Assembly: GCA_028282195.1 (NCBI GenBank)
Contig: JANQII010000015.1
Coordinates: 1 to 44,139, forward strand
Direction of reading: 5' to 3'
Length of the DNA: 44,139 nt
DNA from: Prolixibacteraceae bacterium
Lineage (GTDB): Bacteria > Bacteroidota > Bacteroidia > Bacteroidales > Prolixibacteraceae
Positions 8,845-18,525 of the stretch are shown piece by piece. The position numbers and the translations under genes were made by a program. The notes below the pieces were generated by a model. It saw only the letters and a program-made list of their open reading frames with translations, did not search any database and was not told the origin of the DNA. Positions within the stretch are counted from its first letter, which is position 1, and each line of letters opens with the position of its first letter.

Positions 8845-9884
8845 TGTTTAAAAATTTCAATTGTCAATTCAACCCAACTATTGCTGTAGTTATAATCAAA
8901 GCTGCATTGATCCCCATAATAATATTCCAGCCGTTTTCTCAACTTATCAAATTCATCTTCTAATTTCGAATATGGATCGCCACTGTAATAATAGAAAGAC
9001 GTTAGAAATAGTAAATAGTTGTGTTCATTTTTAGCAAGTATCCTAAAATCATTTCCAACTTCTGAATAGGTAAACAGTTTCATTATCTTTTCTACTAAAG
9101 GAAAAAAGAAAAGAGCAGGTATTTTTCTGGACTCAAGATCCCCTGACCGGGCTACTTGAGTAATCATACCTAAGTTCTGAACCATTTTCTGAATATCTAT
9201 AAAACTCTCTATCAAGTTCAGTTCTTTGCTCAGGGTAATTCTATCACTGACCCGTTCAAGCATAATGCTGTTCATCAAATTAGAAATACGAATAATCATT
9301 TCAGGGGTTTTCTCCGATTTTTCCAAAGCCATTTCTTCTAAATAATTCATTACATTTAAAAGAAACCTGGGCTGAAGTTGATTTTTAATCAATTCCATTT
9401 CCGATTCAATGGTCTGCACCTGTAACTCATTCCTTTCATTTTCTGCAGCATACCAACTTTTCAAAACCTTTATAGAAAGAAACAGAATGATGATATAATG
9501 ATTTCCAATACCACTTATGATTACATTTTTGAAATCCAGGTAATTTTCTTCAGGTTGAACCTCAGTACTTAAATATTTGAAAATAAAATCGTTAGAACAG
9601 ATCAACTCAACAACAGAAAATCCATAAAGTAAACCGGAAAAGATAAGGAAAGCAATAATATATTTTTTGGTAAGGAAATAGCGTGGGACAAGCCAATATG
9701 CGATAATGTAAGTATGCGCTATAAAAATTGGAAGAGTTAAAATATAATAGAGCAACCAATCGATATAAAAAGATAGACCATACCCAATGCTTTTAATGTA
9801 AGTGAAAGAAACTACCCACACCACCCAAAATAAAATATGCTGTGAGCTCCTTGATAGTCTGATATTTTCAAATACCGGGTACAT
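8841..9884 (-). CDS. Degenerate LytS-type kinase (pseudokinase)
   Basis: 347 residues with the same plan as its neighbours: four membrane segments, a coiled coil, then the kinase region. The phospho-acceptor motif is LQPRFLLNVMNYLEEM. Arg173 occupies exactly the position of His173 in the next gene. The N-box ENCFKHG is replaced by VEKIMKLFTYSEVG, and the G-box reduces to EFDKLRKRLEYYYG. The ORF is complete, with no frameshift, and overlaps its neighbour, so it looks maintained rather than decaying. It cannot be expected to autophosphorylate. A role as heterodimer partner or signal-binding subunit of the adjacent kinases is an inference. Confidence 0.88.
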   Translation of the reverse strand: MYPVFENIRLSRSSQHILFWVVWVVSFTYIKSIGYGLSFYIDWLLYYILTLPIFIAHTYIIAYWLVPRYFLTKKYIIAFLIFSGLLYGFSVVELICSNDFIFKYLSTEVQPEENYLDFKNVIISGIGNHYIIILFLSIKVLKSWYAAENERNELQVQTIESEMELIKNQLQPRFLLNVMNYLEEMALEKSEKTPEMIIRISNLMNSIMLERVSDRITLSKELNLIESFIDIQKMVQNLGMITQVARSGDLESRKIPALFFFPLVEKIMKLFTYSEVGNDFRILAKNEHNYLLFLTSFYYYSGDPYSKLEDEFDKLRKRLEYYYGDQCSFDYNYSNSWVELTIEIFKQ

Positions 9885-10939
9885 TAAAGTTTTATCTTCA
9901 AATTCACTAAAAATTCAGTATTCAGGTCTTTATATTCAAACTCATACCTTCCTTGATACAAAAGCTCAAGTCTCTTTTTTAAATTGTTTAAACCTGCCCC
10001 TGTTGTTTGCACTAACGAGCTGGAAGGTTGTGATGGCTTACTGTTCCGAACCACAAAGCTCAGCAATTGATTATCACAGCTCAATTTGAGCTCTATCCAG
10101 GGTGATCCTGCATCAATGGCGCTCCCATGTTTAAAACAATTTTCTATAAGTGGAAAAAATAACATCGGAGCAATTCTTGAATTGCAATTTTCTGCTTCAA
10201 TTGCAAAGTCTGTCTTTAATCGTTTCCCGTAACGTATCTGCTCAATGTAGATGTAATCTTTTATTAACTCAACCTCATCCCTCAAAACAACCTCATCACC
10301 CTGATAATCAACCAACAAATATTTCAATACTTTCTTTAGTCTTTGTATAATCTCAATCGTTTTAGCATTATTTTTTAAAGAAAGAGCATATAAGTTATTA
10401 AGGGTATTGAATAAAAAATGAGGGTCAAACTGTGATTGTAGCAACTTTTGACGGGCCTCTGCATTACGGGACTCAACCAGAGTACGCTGATGTTCTGCAT
10501 AAAGCCAATCTTTTGTAAATTTTGCTACTGCAAAAACAGCAACAATAAAAGACATGTCTTTCGTATTTATTAGCATAGTTCTCCAACTAAACCGGGCAGT
10601 TTCTTCAACCGTACCTGGATTAATGCTTGATGCAAAAACGTAATCAGAAATTAAAAACTTTAGATAAGAAAGCAGGAAACCTACAGCGATAAAAGCCAAT
10701 ACAAAAGAAAGAAAATAACGCTTAAACAAAATCAGGGGTACCAAAAGAAAGATTGTTATATAGCCATAGGCAAAAAAGAAAAAAGCATTGGTAAGGGTAA
10801 TAAAAAAAGCGTTAACAAAATCTTCTTTTCCCGTTCTTAAAAAAACGATTAAAGTAAACAGGCTTACTAATAGGACAAACAACAAAACATGCCTTAATCC
10901 CCTGTAAAAAAGATTGTTATCAAAAAGAATTTTCCCCAT
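9884..10939 (-). CDS. LytS-type sensor histidine kinase
   Basis: 351 residues, third kinase of the operon when read leftward from the promoter side it is second. Four hydrophobic segments lie in residues 15-145, then a coiled coil and the motif FDPHFLFNTLNNLYALSL with phospho-acceptor His174. The N-box IENCFKHGS is intact, and GAGLNNLKKRLELLYQG forms the G-box. Its stop codon overlaps the start of the pseudokinase gene by one base, and the preceding kinase ends three bases upstream. Catalytic residues appear complete. The signal is unknown; lack of an extracellular sensor domain suggests a membrane-borne stimulus (inference). Confidence 0.93.
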   Translation of the reverse strand: MGKILFDNNLFYRGLRHVLLFVLLVSLFTLIVFLRTGKEDFVNAFFITLTNAFFFFAYGYITIFLLVPLILFKRYFLSFVLAFIAVGFLLSYLKFLISDYVFASSINPGTVEETARFSWRTMLINTKDMSFIVAVFAVAKFTKDWLYAEHQRTLVESRNAEARQKLLQSQFDPHFLFNTLNNLYALSLKNNAKTIEIIQRLKKVLKYLLVDYQGDEVVLRDEVELIKDYIYIEQIRYGKRLKTDFAIEAENCNSRIAPMLFFPLIENCFKHGSAIDAGSPWIELKLSCDNQLLSFVVRNSKPSQPSSSLVQTTGAGLNNLKKRLELLYQGRYEFEYKDLNTEFLVNLKIKL

Positions 10940-10942
10940 TAA

Positions 10943-11977
10943 CTATGTAACGTTCAACTTTAACTCTACCAGGAAACGATCTTCTAATCGCTTAATCTTC
11001 AATTTGTGAGAATCTTTATATAGAAGGTCCAGCCTACGTTTTACATTCTGTAACCCTATACCCTGCATATTTTCATTACTATTTTTTGCAGTCGTTGAAA
11101 TACTGTTCTCTGCCCGAAAGATAACTTTGTTTTTCTTAGCTTTCAGCTTAATTTTTATCCACGGCGAACTGGCATCGGAAGAACTCCCATGTTTGAAACA
11201 ATTCTCCAGAAAAGTAATGAACAACATGGGTGCTACTTCCTTCCCAACAAGTTCCCCTTCAACTTCAAATGATATATTCAGCCTTTTATCATATCTCAAT
11301 TTTTCAAGATCAATGTAGTTTCGCAATAAACGAACTTCTTTGTCCAACTTGATAAACTGATCGTTGCATTCATACAAAATGATACTCAGTAATTCTGAGA
11401 TTTTTGCAATTCCCTCCGAAGTTTTAACCGATTGATCTAATGACAACGCATAAAGGTTATTCATGGTATTGAAAAGAAAGTGCGGATGAATTTGGGCTTT
11501 TAAAAGTTTTAATTCAGTTTTCAGGTTTTGCTTTTCAATTTCCAGATTTTCCCGCTTTTGTTCTACCGATGTTTTTACAAGCTTAATTACAATTGCAGCA
11601 CCAACCATAAAGCTGGTTTCCAAAAACATATACAAAAAGCTCAGGTCAAACAATTTACTTAACTCCACAGTTAAATCGTTTACCAACCTAAGGGTTATCC
11701 GCTGAAAAAGAACAAAAATAAATAACGTAAAAAAACCTGCAACCAGCAGTATTGGCTTATTACTTTTAAAATAGCCTGGCAAAATTCCATAGATGATAAC
11801 ATAGGCTGCAATCATCATAAACGGAAGCATAAACAATGACTCTTTGATGTAAAAGAAGTAGTTATCACCATACTTCCCATACAACAAACCAAATATCAAA
11901 ACATAGCACATCCAAAACATGCCATGTTGCAAAATTCGGTTATTCAAATTCGGAAAGATTGTTTTTTCAACAGCCAT
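10943..11977 (-). CDS. LytS-type sensor histidine kinase, first gene of operon
   Basis: Kinase of about 344 residues with four membrane segments, a coiled coil (about 130-160) and AQIHPHFLFNTMNNLYALSL with the phospho-acceptor His at 166. The N-box LENCFKHGS and G-box GIGLQNVKRRLDLLY are intact. An in-frame ATG nine codons upstream (12002-12004) gives MYDVVCFVT in front. I prefer the MAVEKTIFPN start because its N-terminal length then matches the three sister kinases. This is the promoter-proximal gene of the six-gene leftward operon. No clear TAnnTTTG box was found in the 160 bases before it. Confidence 0.92.
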   Translation of the reverse strand: MAVEKTIFPNLNNRILQHGMFWMCYVLIFGLLYGKYGDNYFFYIKESLFMLPFMMIAAYVIIYGILPGYFKSNKPILLVAGFFTLFIFVLFQRITLRLVNDLTVELSKLFDLSFLYMFLETSFMVGAAIVIKLVKTSVEQKRENLEIEKQNLKTELKLLKAQIHPHFLFNTMNNLYALSLDQSVKTSEGIAKISELLSIILYECNDQFIKLDKEVRLLRNYIDLEKLRYDKRLNISFEVEGELVGKEVAPMLFITFLENCFKHGSSSDASSPWIKIKLKAKKNKVIFRAENSISTTAKNSNENMQGIGLQNVKRRLDLLYKDSHKLKIKRLEDRFLVELKLNVT

Positions 11978-12082
11978 TGTTACAAAGCAAACAACATCAT
12001 ACAATTATAAAATTATTCAATTTATTAATGACAGCATCATTCTACCACGAACAACATCGAAGTACTACTCAAACCCAGGCAC

Positions 12083-12122
12083 ATAAAAAACGACTGCCTT
12101 TCATTGATGAAAAACAGTCGTT
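12083..12122 (-). terminator. Intrinsic terminator of the 12165-12650 gene
   Basis: On the minus strand AACGACTG (12122-12115) pairs with CAGTCGTT (12096-12089), followed by a T run. An inner ATGAA/TTCAT pairing extends the stem. It separates the small secreted-protein gene from the kinase operon. Confidence 0.85.
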
Positions 12123-12164
12123 CGTTGACAAAAACACACCGATGGCTACCGGCCAGATAACAAT

Positions 12165-12650
12165 CTAAATTTGAGTTCTGTATTTTTCTTTAATTAAATT
12201 CGGCAGATAACAAGCAATAAGGCCTAATAGTTCTTTTTCAGTTTTAGGCGATTGAGTAATTATCCGTTGTGCATCCAATTGATCTTTGTCAATAACTGCA
12301 AGGTTAAAATTTTCTTCAATCTCCTGGTACTTATGACTAATTTTTTTCACGCCAAAAGTTCCCCGGTTACAGAAATACTCAACCTCAAAGTTGGGTCCTT
12401 TAACAATGAAGTTTATACACTTCTTCTTATTCTCAATTCCAATATGAATAGGACGTTCAGCATGTTCATACGTAAGAAGATGTGTTTGAAAGCTTGTCCC
12501 TGAAATTTCAAGTGGGCTGGTTGAAGTTTTAATTTCATAGGTTCCTAAAGAGGTCATTGAATCCCCCTTAATGCCTGAACCTTCTCCTGCTTTTACATTG
12601 ATAACAGCACACAAAAATACAATTACCAATAATGTTAGTTTCGTTTTCAT
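12165..12650 (-). CDS. Small secreted protein of unknown function
   Basis: 161 residues with a clear Sec signal peptide (MKTKLTLLVIVFLCAVINVKA, cleavage near 21-22). The mature part is polar, with two cysteines (in KKKCINF and EYFCNRG) that could form a disulfide, and it is predicted to be mainly beta in the first two thirds. I do not recognise a family. It has its own -7 box and terminator, so it is not strictly in the kinase operon, although it lies directly upstream on the same strand. It could be an exported signal, binding protein or target linked to those kinases, but only position suggests this. Confidence 0.8.
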   Translation of the reverse strand: MKTKLTLLVIVFLCAVINVKAGEGSGIKGDSMTSLGTYEIKTSTSPLEISGTSFQTHLLTYEHAERPIHIGIENKKKCINFIVKGPNFEVEYFCNRGTFGVKKISHKYQEIEENFNLAVIDKDQLDAQRIITQSPKTEKELLGLIACYLPNLIKEKYRTQI

Positions 12651-12680
12651 GACTTTACTGCTTTTAAATGGTTATAAAAA

Positions 12681-12688
12681 CAAAACTA
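12681..12688 (-). promoter_or_regulatory. Candidate -7 box for the small secreted protein
   Basis: Minus-strand TAGTTTTG fits TAnnTTTG and lies 31 bases before the start codon. The -33 element is not evident. Confidence 0.45.
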
Positions 12689-12858
12689 CAAAGCCAGTCT
12701 AACATTCAGATTTTAAATCAATAAACACAAACTTACATTCAACAAACTTAATTATTTTATTACTGAATGCCTTTTGCAGAAGAAAAATACCAGAATTAAG
12801 TACAATTTTCAGGTCAAATTCACAAAAAATCGACAACTACTTAAATGACCAACCCGCA

Positions 12859-12983
12859 GTGAGTACCAGAAGCAGTAAGTTAGAAGTATAAAAACAGAAG
12901 AACTTCCAGCTTCCTTTTAACTTTTAACCCTATTATATGCGAAAAACCCGAAAGTGAATAGTCAATGTATAATGAACCCTAAC
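12859..12983. repeat. Degenerate 7-bp phased spacer tract
   Basis: Most of the 351-base gap 12651-13001 is not coding. From 12859 the sequence can be read as about 17 consecutive 7-base units related by common letters, for example CCAGAAG, CAGTAAG, TTAGAAG, ACAGAAG, then AGCTTCC, TTTTAAC, TTTTAAC, then AATAGTC, AATGTAT, AATGAAC. No ORF or hairpin explains it. Confidence 0.65.
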
Positions 12984-13001
12984 TTTTTACTGGCAAAATT
13001 C

Positions 13002-13379
13002 TTATTTTACCGCAATTGTCTCAATTTCAACCAATACACCTAACGGAAGTTCTTTAACCGCAAATGCAGCCCTGGCAGGTGGATTTTCTGAATAACAGCT
13101 GCCATATACTTCATTCATTGCTTTAAAATTGCCCATATCACTTAACAGACAGGTTGATTTCACAACATCAGAAAAACTATACCCGGCTTCATCCAAAATA
13201 GCTTCAATATTTTTCATTACCTGGATTGTCTGCTCTTTTATGCCACCTTCAACAACTTTTCCGGTTTCCGGGTTAATTGGTACTTGACCAGAAATATAAA
13301 GTGTTCCATTAACTTCAACAGCCTGGCTGTACGGTCCAATTGCTGCAGGTGCCTTGTCGGTATGAATGATTCTTTTCAT
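13002..13379 (-). CDS. ridA: RidA family reactive imine deaminase
   Basis: 125-residue protein of the RidA/YjgF/UK114 family, which hydrolyses reactive enamine/imine intermediates (such as 2-aminoacrylate) released by PLP enzymes. The opening TDKAPAAIGPYSQAVEV, GTLYISGQVPINPETGK, the central SDVVKSTCLLSDMGNFKAMNEVY and the C-terminal PPARAAFAVKELPLGVLVEIE containing the substrate-binding Arg are all present. Length is standard. It is a single gene flanked by non-coding DNA, so no operon context refines its role. A RidA near threonine and other PLP-enzyme genes is not functionally informative by itself. Confidence 0.95.
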   Translation of the reverse strand: MKRIIHTDKAPAAIGPYSQAVEVNGTLYISGQVPINPETGKVVEGGIKEQTIQVMKNIEAILDEAGYSFSDVVKSTCLLSDMGNFKAMNEVYGSCYSENPPARAAFAVKELPLGVLVEIETIAVK

Positions 13380-15916
<2,537 letters not shown>

Positions 15917-15964
15917 AGTGAGAAGTTAGATGTAATTAGTAGTGGGTTTTTGAATTAACGTGTC

Positions 15965-16019
15965 ACTCATCGGATGACTAAAATGTTCAATATCAGCATA
16001 GTCATCCGATGAGTTTTTC
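15965..16019 (+). terminator. Perfect 16-bp hairpin after ligA
   Basis: ACTCATCGGATGACTA (15965-15980) pairs exactly with 15999-16014 across an 18-base loop and is followed by TTTTT. It is placed to terminate ligA and insulate parDE. The long perfect stem could also be a REP-like element that has been taken on as a terminator. Confidence 0.75.
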
Positions 16020-16053
16020 AACGAAACTTCGTGAAAGTACTACTAGGAAAATT

Positions 16054-16074
16054 TACCAAAAATTGGTATTTTTG
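16054..16074 (+). promoter_or_regulatory. Candidate parDE promoter with overlapping operator
   Basis: TATTTTTG (16067-16074) is an exact TAnnTTTG box 17 bases before the parD start. The palindrome TACCAA-AAA-TTGGTA (16054-16068) overlaps its upstream edge. ParD-family antitoxins usually repress their own promoter by binding such a palindrome, so operator function is inferred from family knowledge and position. Confidence 0.5.
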
Positions 16075-16090
16075 GATAAAGATTTAGAAA

Positions 16091-16342
16091 ATGAGCAAAA
16101 ATACATCCATATCACTCGGAGATTATTTTGATAAATTTGTCCAAAGCCAGGTTTCAGCAGGCAGATACAAAAATGTAAGCGAAGTTATTCGGGCTGGACT
16201 ACGCCTTTTAGAAAATGAAGAAAGTAAGGTCATTGCTTTAAGAAAAGCCATTCAAGAAGGAATTGATAGTGGGATTGCCCACGATTTTAACCCGGAAAAA
16301 CATCTTCAGGATTTAAAAGCCAGAAGAAAAAAGAATGGCTGA
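16091..16342 (+). CDS. parD: ParD-family antitoxin
   Basis: 83 residues, type II antitoxin of the CopG/ribbon-helix-helix class. The N-terminal TSISLGDYFDKFVQSQV followed by YKNVSEVIRAGLRLLE is the DNA-binding and dimer region. The charged C-terminal tail (about 50-83) is the usual toxin-wrapping segment. It overlaps parE by 8 bases, typical for a coupled pair. A palindrome over its likely promoter fits autorepression. The module is inserted between ligA and the dapA group, a typical accessory position. Confidence 0.92.
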   Translation: MSKNTSISLGDYFDKFVQSQVSAGRYKNVSEVIRAGLRLLENEESKVIALRKAIQEGIDSGIAHDFNPEKHLQDLKARRKKNG

Positions 16343-16634
16343 ATATAAACTGACCAATAAAGCTGTTGAGGACTTGGGTGAAATCTGGGATTATACGTTT
16401 GACAAATGGTCTGAGAAACAAGCGGACAGATATTATAATAGGCTACTTGACTGCTGTCAGAACATTGCCCAAAATCCTAATTTGGGAAAGAACTATGAGG
16501 GAATAACTACCGAATTGTTTGGGTTTAAAGCTAACCGGCACATAATCTTTTACCGAAAATTTGTAAATAAACCAATTGAAATTACGAGAATCCTGCACGA
16601 ACAAATGGACTTGAAAAACAGATTGACGGAATAA
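16335..16634 (+). CDS. parE: ParE-family toxin
   Basis: 99 residues of the RelE/ParE fold: YKLTNKAVEDLGEIWDYTFDK at the start, a central DCCQNIAQNPNLGKNYEG and the C-terminal sheet FGFKANRHIIFYRK with ITRILHEQMD. ParE proteins inhibit DNA gyrase, but close relatives may act differently, so the target is family inference. Length is complete and the typical C-terminal HEQMD ending is present, so it appears intact. Confidence 0.92.
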   Translation: MAEYKLTNKAVEDLGEIWDYTFDKWSEKQADRYYNRLLDCCQNIAQNPNLGKNYEGITTELFGFKANRHIIFYRKFVNKPIEITRILHEQMDLKNRLTE

Positions 16635-16791
16635 AAAAACACACCTAATGGCTGAAAGTAATTATTTCTTTTTACTTATTCTGAAAATTGTTGCTGCCCC
16701 AGACAGCTTGTTCAATCAACAAAAAGTTATTTTAAAAAGAAAACTTCTTTTAAACTGACAAAGATTTCTTCTTATCGCAAACATTTTTTTT

Positions 16792-16799
16792 TATTTTTG
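16792..16799 (+). promoter_or_regulatory. Candidate -7 box just before the DUF6913-like gene
   Basis: TATTTTTG ends only 7 bases before the ATG at 16807, so transcription from it would start at or next to the start codon and give a leaderless or near-leaderless mRNA. No -33 TTTG was seen. Confidence 0.4.
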
Positions 16800-16806
16800 A
16801 CCTTCT

Positions 16807-17319
16807 ATGAGCATAAAAACCAAACTAGCCTCATGGCTGATCAACAAAAAGGTAAAAAGCATTAAAAGGTCGGTTAGTATAAGCAAGCTTGAAGATGCCC
16901 AAACAGCAGGTGTCCTTTGGAATTGCGATGATCAGGCAGCCTATGGCCTATTGGTATCAAAGCTCAAAGAGAAAAACATCAGGGTGAATGGTTTTTGTTT
17001 TTCTGACCAACCGGTTTCCATAAAAGGTGAAGCTGTTTTCAGCAAGCAGGATTTTAGCTGGTTGGGTCAACCAAAATCTGCTGAAGTAATTAAGTTCATC
17101 AACACTAAGTTCGATTTACTTATTGACATCAGCTTGTCTGAAAAGCAGGAAGCTAAGGTTGTTCGAGCCTTATCTCTCGCAAAATTTAAAGCAGGATGGT
17201 CTAATGCAGAACAAAACTACTTTGATTTAGGCATTGATATAAGTAAGCGACAAGAACCCAGTTTTTTGGCAGAACAAATCATTCATTACCTGAAAGAACT
17301 AAATAAGGAAGAAGAATAA
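16807..17319 (+). CDS. DUF6913-like conserved protein
   Basis: 170-residue cytoplasmic protein. It opens with a basic stretch (KTKLASWLINKKVKSIKRSVS), then alternating strands and helices: AGVLWNCDDQAAYGLLVSKLKEKN, FDLLIDISLS, AKFKAGWSN and YFDLGIDIS. This resembles a small Bacteroidota family often found next to dapA, which I recall as DUF6913; no function is established. There is no signal peptide or membrane segment. The gene lies 107 bases before dapA in the same direction. The family name is from memory, so it is given with moderate confidence. Confidence 0.72.
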   Translation: MSIKTKLASWLINKKVKSIKRSVSISKLEDAQTAGVLWNCDDQAAYGLLVSKLKEKNIRVNGFCFSDQPVSIKGEAVFSKQDFSWLGQPKSAEVIKFINTKFDLLIDISLSEKQEAKVVRALSLAKFKAGWSNAEQNYFDLGIDISKRQEPSFLAEQIIHYLKELNKEEE

Positions 17320-17322
17320 ACT

Positions 17323-17350
17323 GAAGTTGGAAGCTGGAAATGGCACGAAA
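17323..17350. repeat. Short 7-bp phased tract
   Basis: Units GAAGTTG, GAAGCTG, GAAATGG, CACGAAA directly follow the stop codon of the DUF6913-like gene. The GAAGCTG word is the same as that in the tract at 43495-43552. Confidence 0.6.
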
Positions 17351-17426
17351 TAGTTCAGACTAACTTCAAATAAGTTTTGAATCATTAACGAGATAATAAA
17401 TAATAATTCATCAATATAAAATAAAA

Positions 17427-18308
17427 ATGACACACCCGTTTCGAGGAGCAGGGGTAGCATTGGTTACTCCGTTTAATGAAGATTTTTCGATTGATTTCGA
17501 TGCCCTGGAAAATTTGGTTGAAGACCAAATAAGTAACGGCATGGACTACCTGGTAGCCCTGGGAACCACTGCCGAAACCCCTACCCTTTCTGCTACAGAG
17601 CAAAAAGAAGTGGTTAAATGCATTAAATCGAAAGTGAATAAACGGGTACCTCTTGTTGTTGGTATGGGCGGCAATGACCCATACAAAATCATTAAGAATA
17701 TTGAAGAAACTGACTTTACAGATGTTGATGGAATTTTGTCTGTCACTCCATATTACAACAAACCGGCCCAAAAAGGTTTGGCAGAGCATTACAAACTGGT
17801 ATGTAAAGCAAGCCCTGTTCCGGTAATCCTTTATAATGTTCCATCACGAACAGGAGTAAATATGGCCCCGGAGACAACTGTTGAAGTTGCCAGGGCTTGC
17901 CCAAATGCAATTGCCACTAAAGAAGCTTCCGGGGAATCTTCAGCTGTTGCTAAAATGGTTAAACATGGCCCTGAAGGTTTCGCTGTAATCTCTGGTGATG
18001 ATGTTCTTGCCTTACCAATAATTGCTGTTGGTGGAATTGGCGTTATTTCTGTAATTGCCAATGCATTACCAAAAGAATTAAGCAATCTTATTCATCTTGC
18101 CAATGATGGAAAATATGCTGAAGCCCGTGAGCTTCACCTTAAAATGATTGACTTGTTCAAACTATTATTTAAAGAGGGAAATCCGACAGGAATAAAAGCT
18201 TTGATGAACATTACAGGAAAAGCGAAAAATGTATGCAGGTTGCCTGTAGTTACTGCAAGTAAAGGCTTATACAAAGAAATTGAAGCTGAATTGAAAAACG
18301 TTTTGTAA
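17427..18308 (+). CDS. dapA: 4-hydroxy-tetrahydrodipicolinate synthase
   Basis: Condenses pyruvate with aspartate semialdehyde, the first committed step to lysine and diaminopimelate. 293 residues, a complete TIM barrel. The Schiff-base lysine is K165 in AIATKEASGE. Y136 in ILYNVPSRTG is the catalytic-triad tyrosine. The pyruvate-binding loop reads GTTAETPTL rather than the more usual GTTGESPTL, a conservative change. It lies downstream of the DUF6913-like gene and ends at a terminator. The aspartate semialdehyde it uses derives from the ThrA-type aspartokinase pathway encoded about 18 kb away in the window. Confidence 0.96.
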   Translation: MTHPFRGAGVALVTPFNEDFSIDFDALENLVEDQISNGMDYLVALGTTAETPTLSATEQKEVVKCIKSKVNKRVPLVVGMGGNDPYKIIKNIEETDFTDVDGILSVTPYYNKPAQKGLAEHYKLVCKASPVPVILYNVPSRTGVNMAPETTVEVARACPNAIATKEASGESSAVAKMVKHGPEGFAVISGDDVLALPIIAVGGIGVISVIANALPKELSNLIHLANDGKYAEARELHLKMIDLFKLLFKEGNPTGIKALMNITGKAKNVCRLPVVTASKGLYKEIEAELKNVL

Positions 18309-18330
18309 AAAATAAACTTCATAACTAGCT

Positions 18331-18365
18331 AAAAGAGAAGCAGAATCCTGTTTCTCTTTTTTTTA
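18331..18365 (+). terminator. Intrinsic terminator of dapA
   Basis: AAAAGAGAA (18331-18339) pairs with TTCTCTTTT (18352-18360), with an inner CAG/CTG pairing, followed by a run of T. Confidence 0.88.
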
Positions 18366-18525
18366 TCTCAAAATCCCGTCAACTTAACACAATGCTTTTA
18401 CGTTTAATAAAGTAAGAATGCTTTTATACCAACCAATCCAAACAAATTTAGCCTTACTGGCTTAATTACTAATTTGTGATTCATTCTTGTTAATAAAAAC
18501 TGTCATTCATTTAAAATGATCATTT

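Noticed and set aside
8841-9884. Frameshift or decay explaining the missing His in the second kinase
   Set aside because: The reading frame is intact over the full family length and overlaps both neighbours; only motif residues are replaced.
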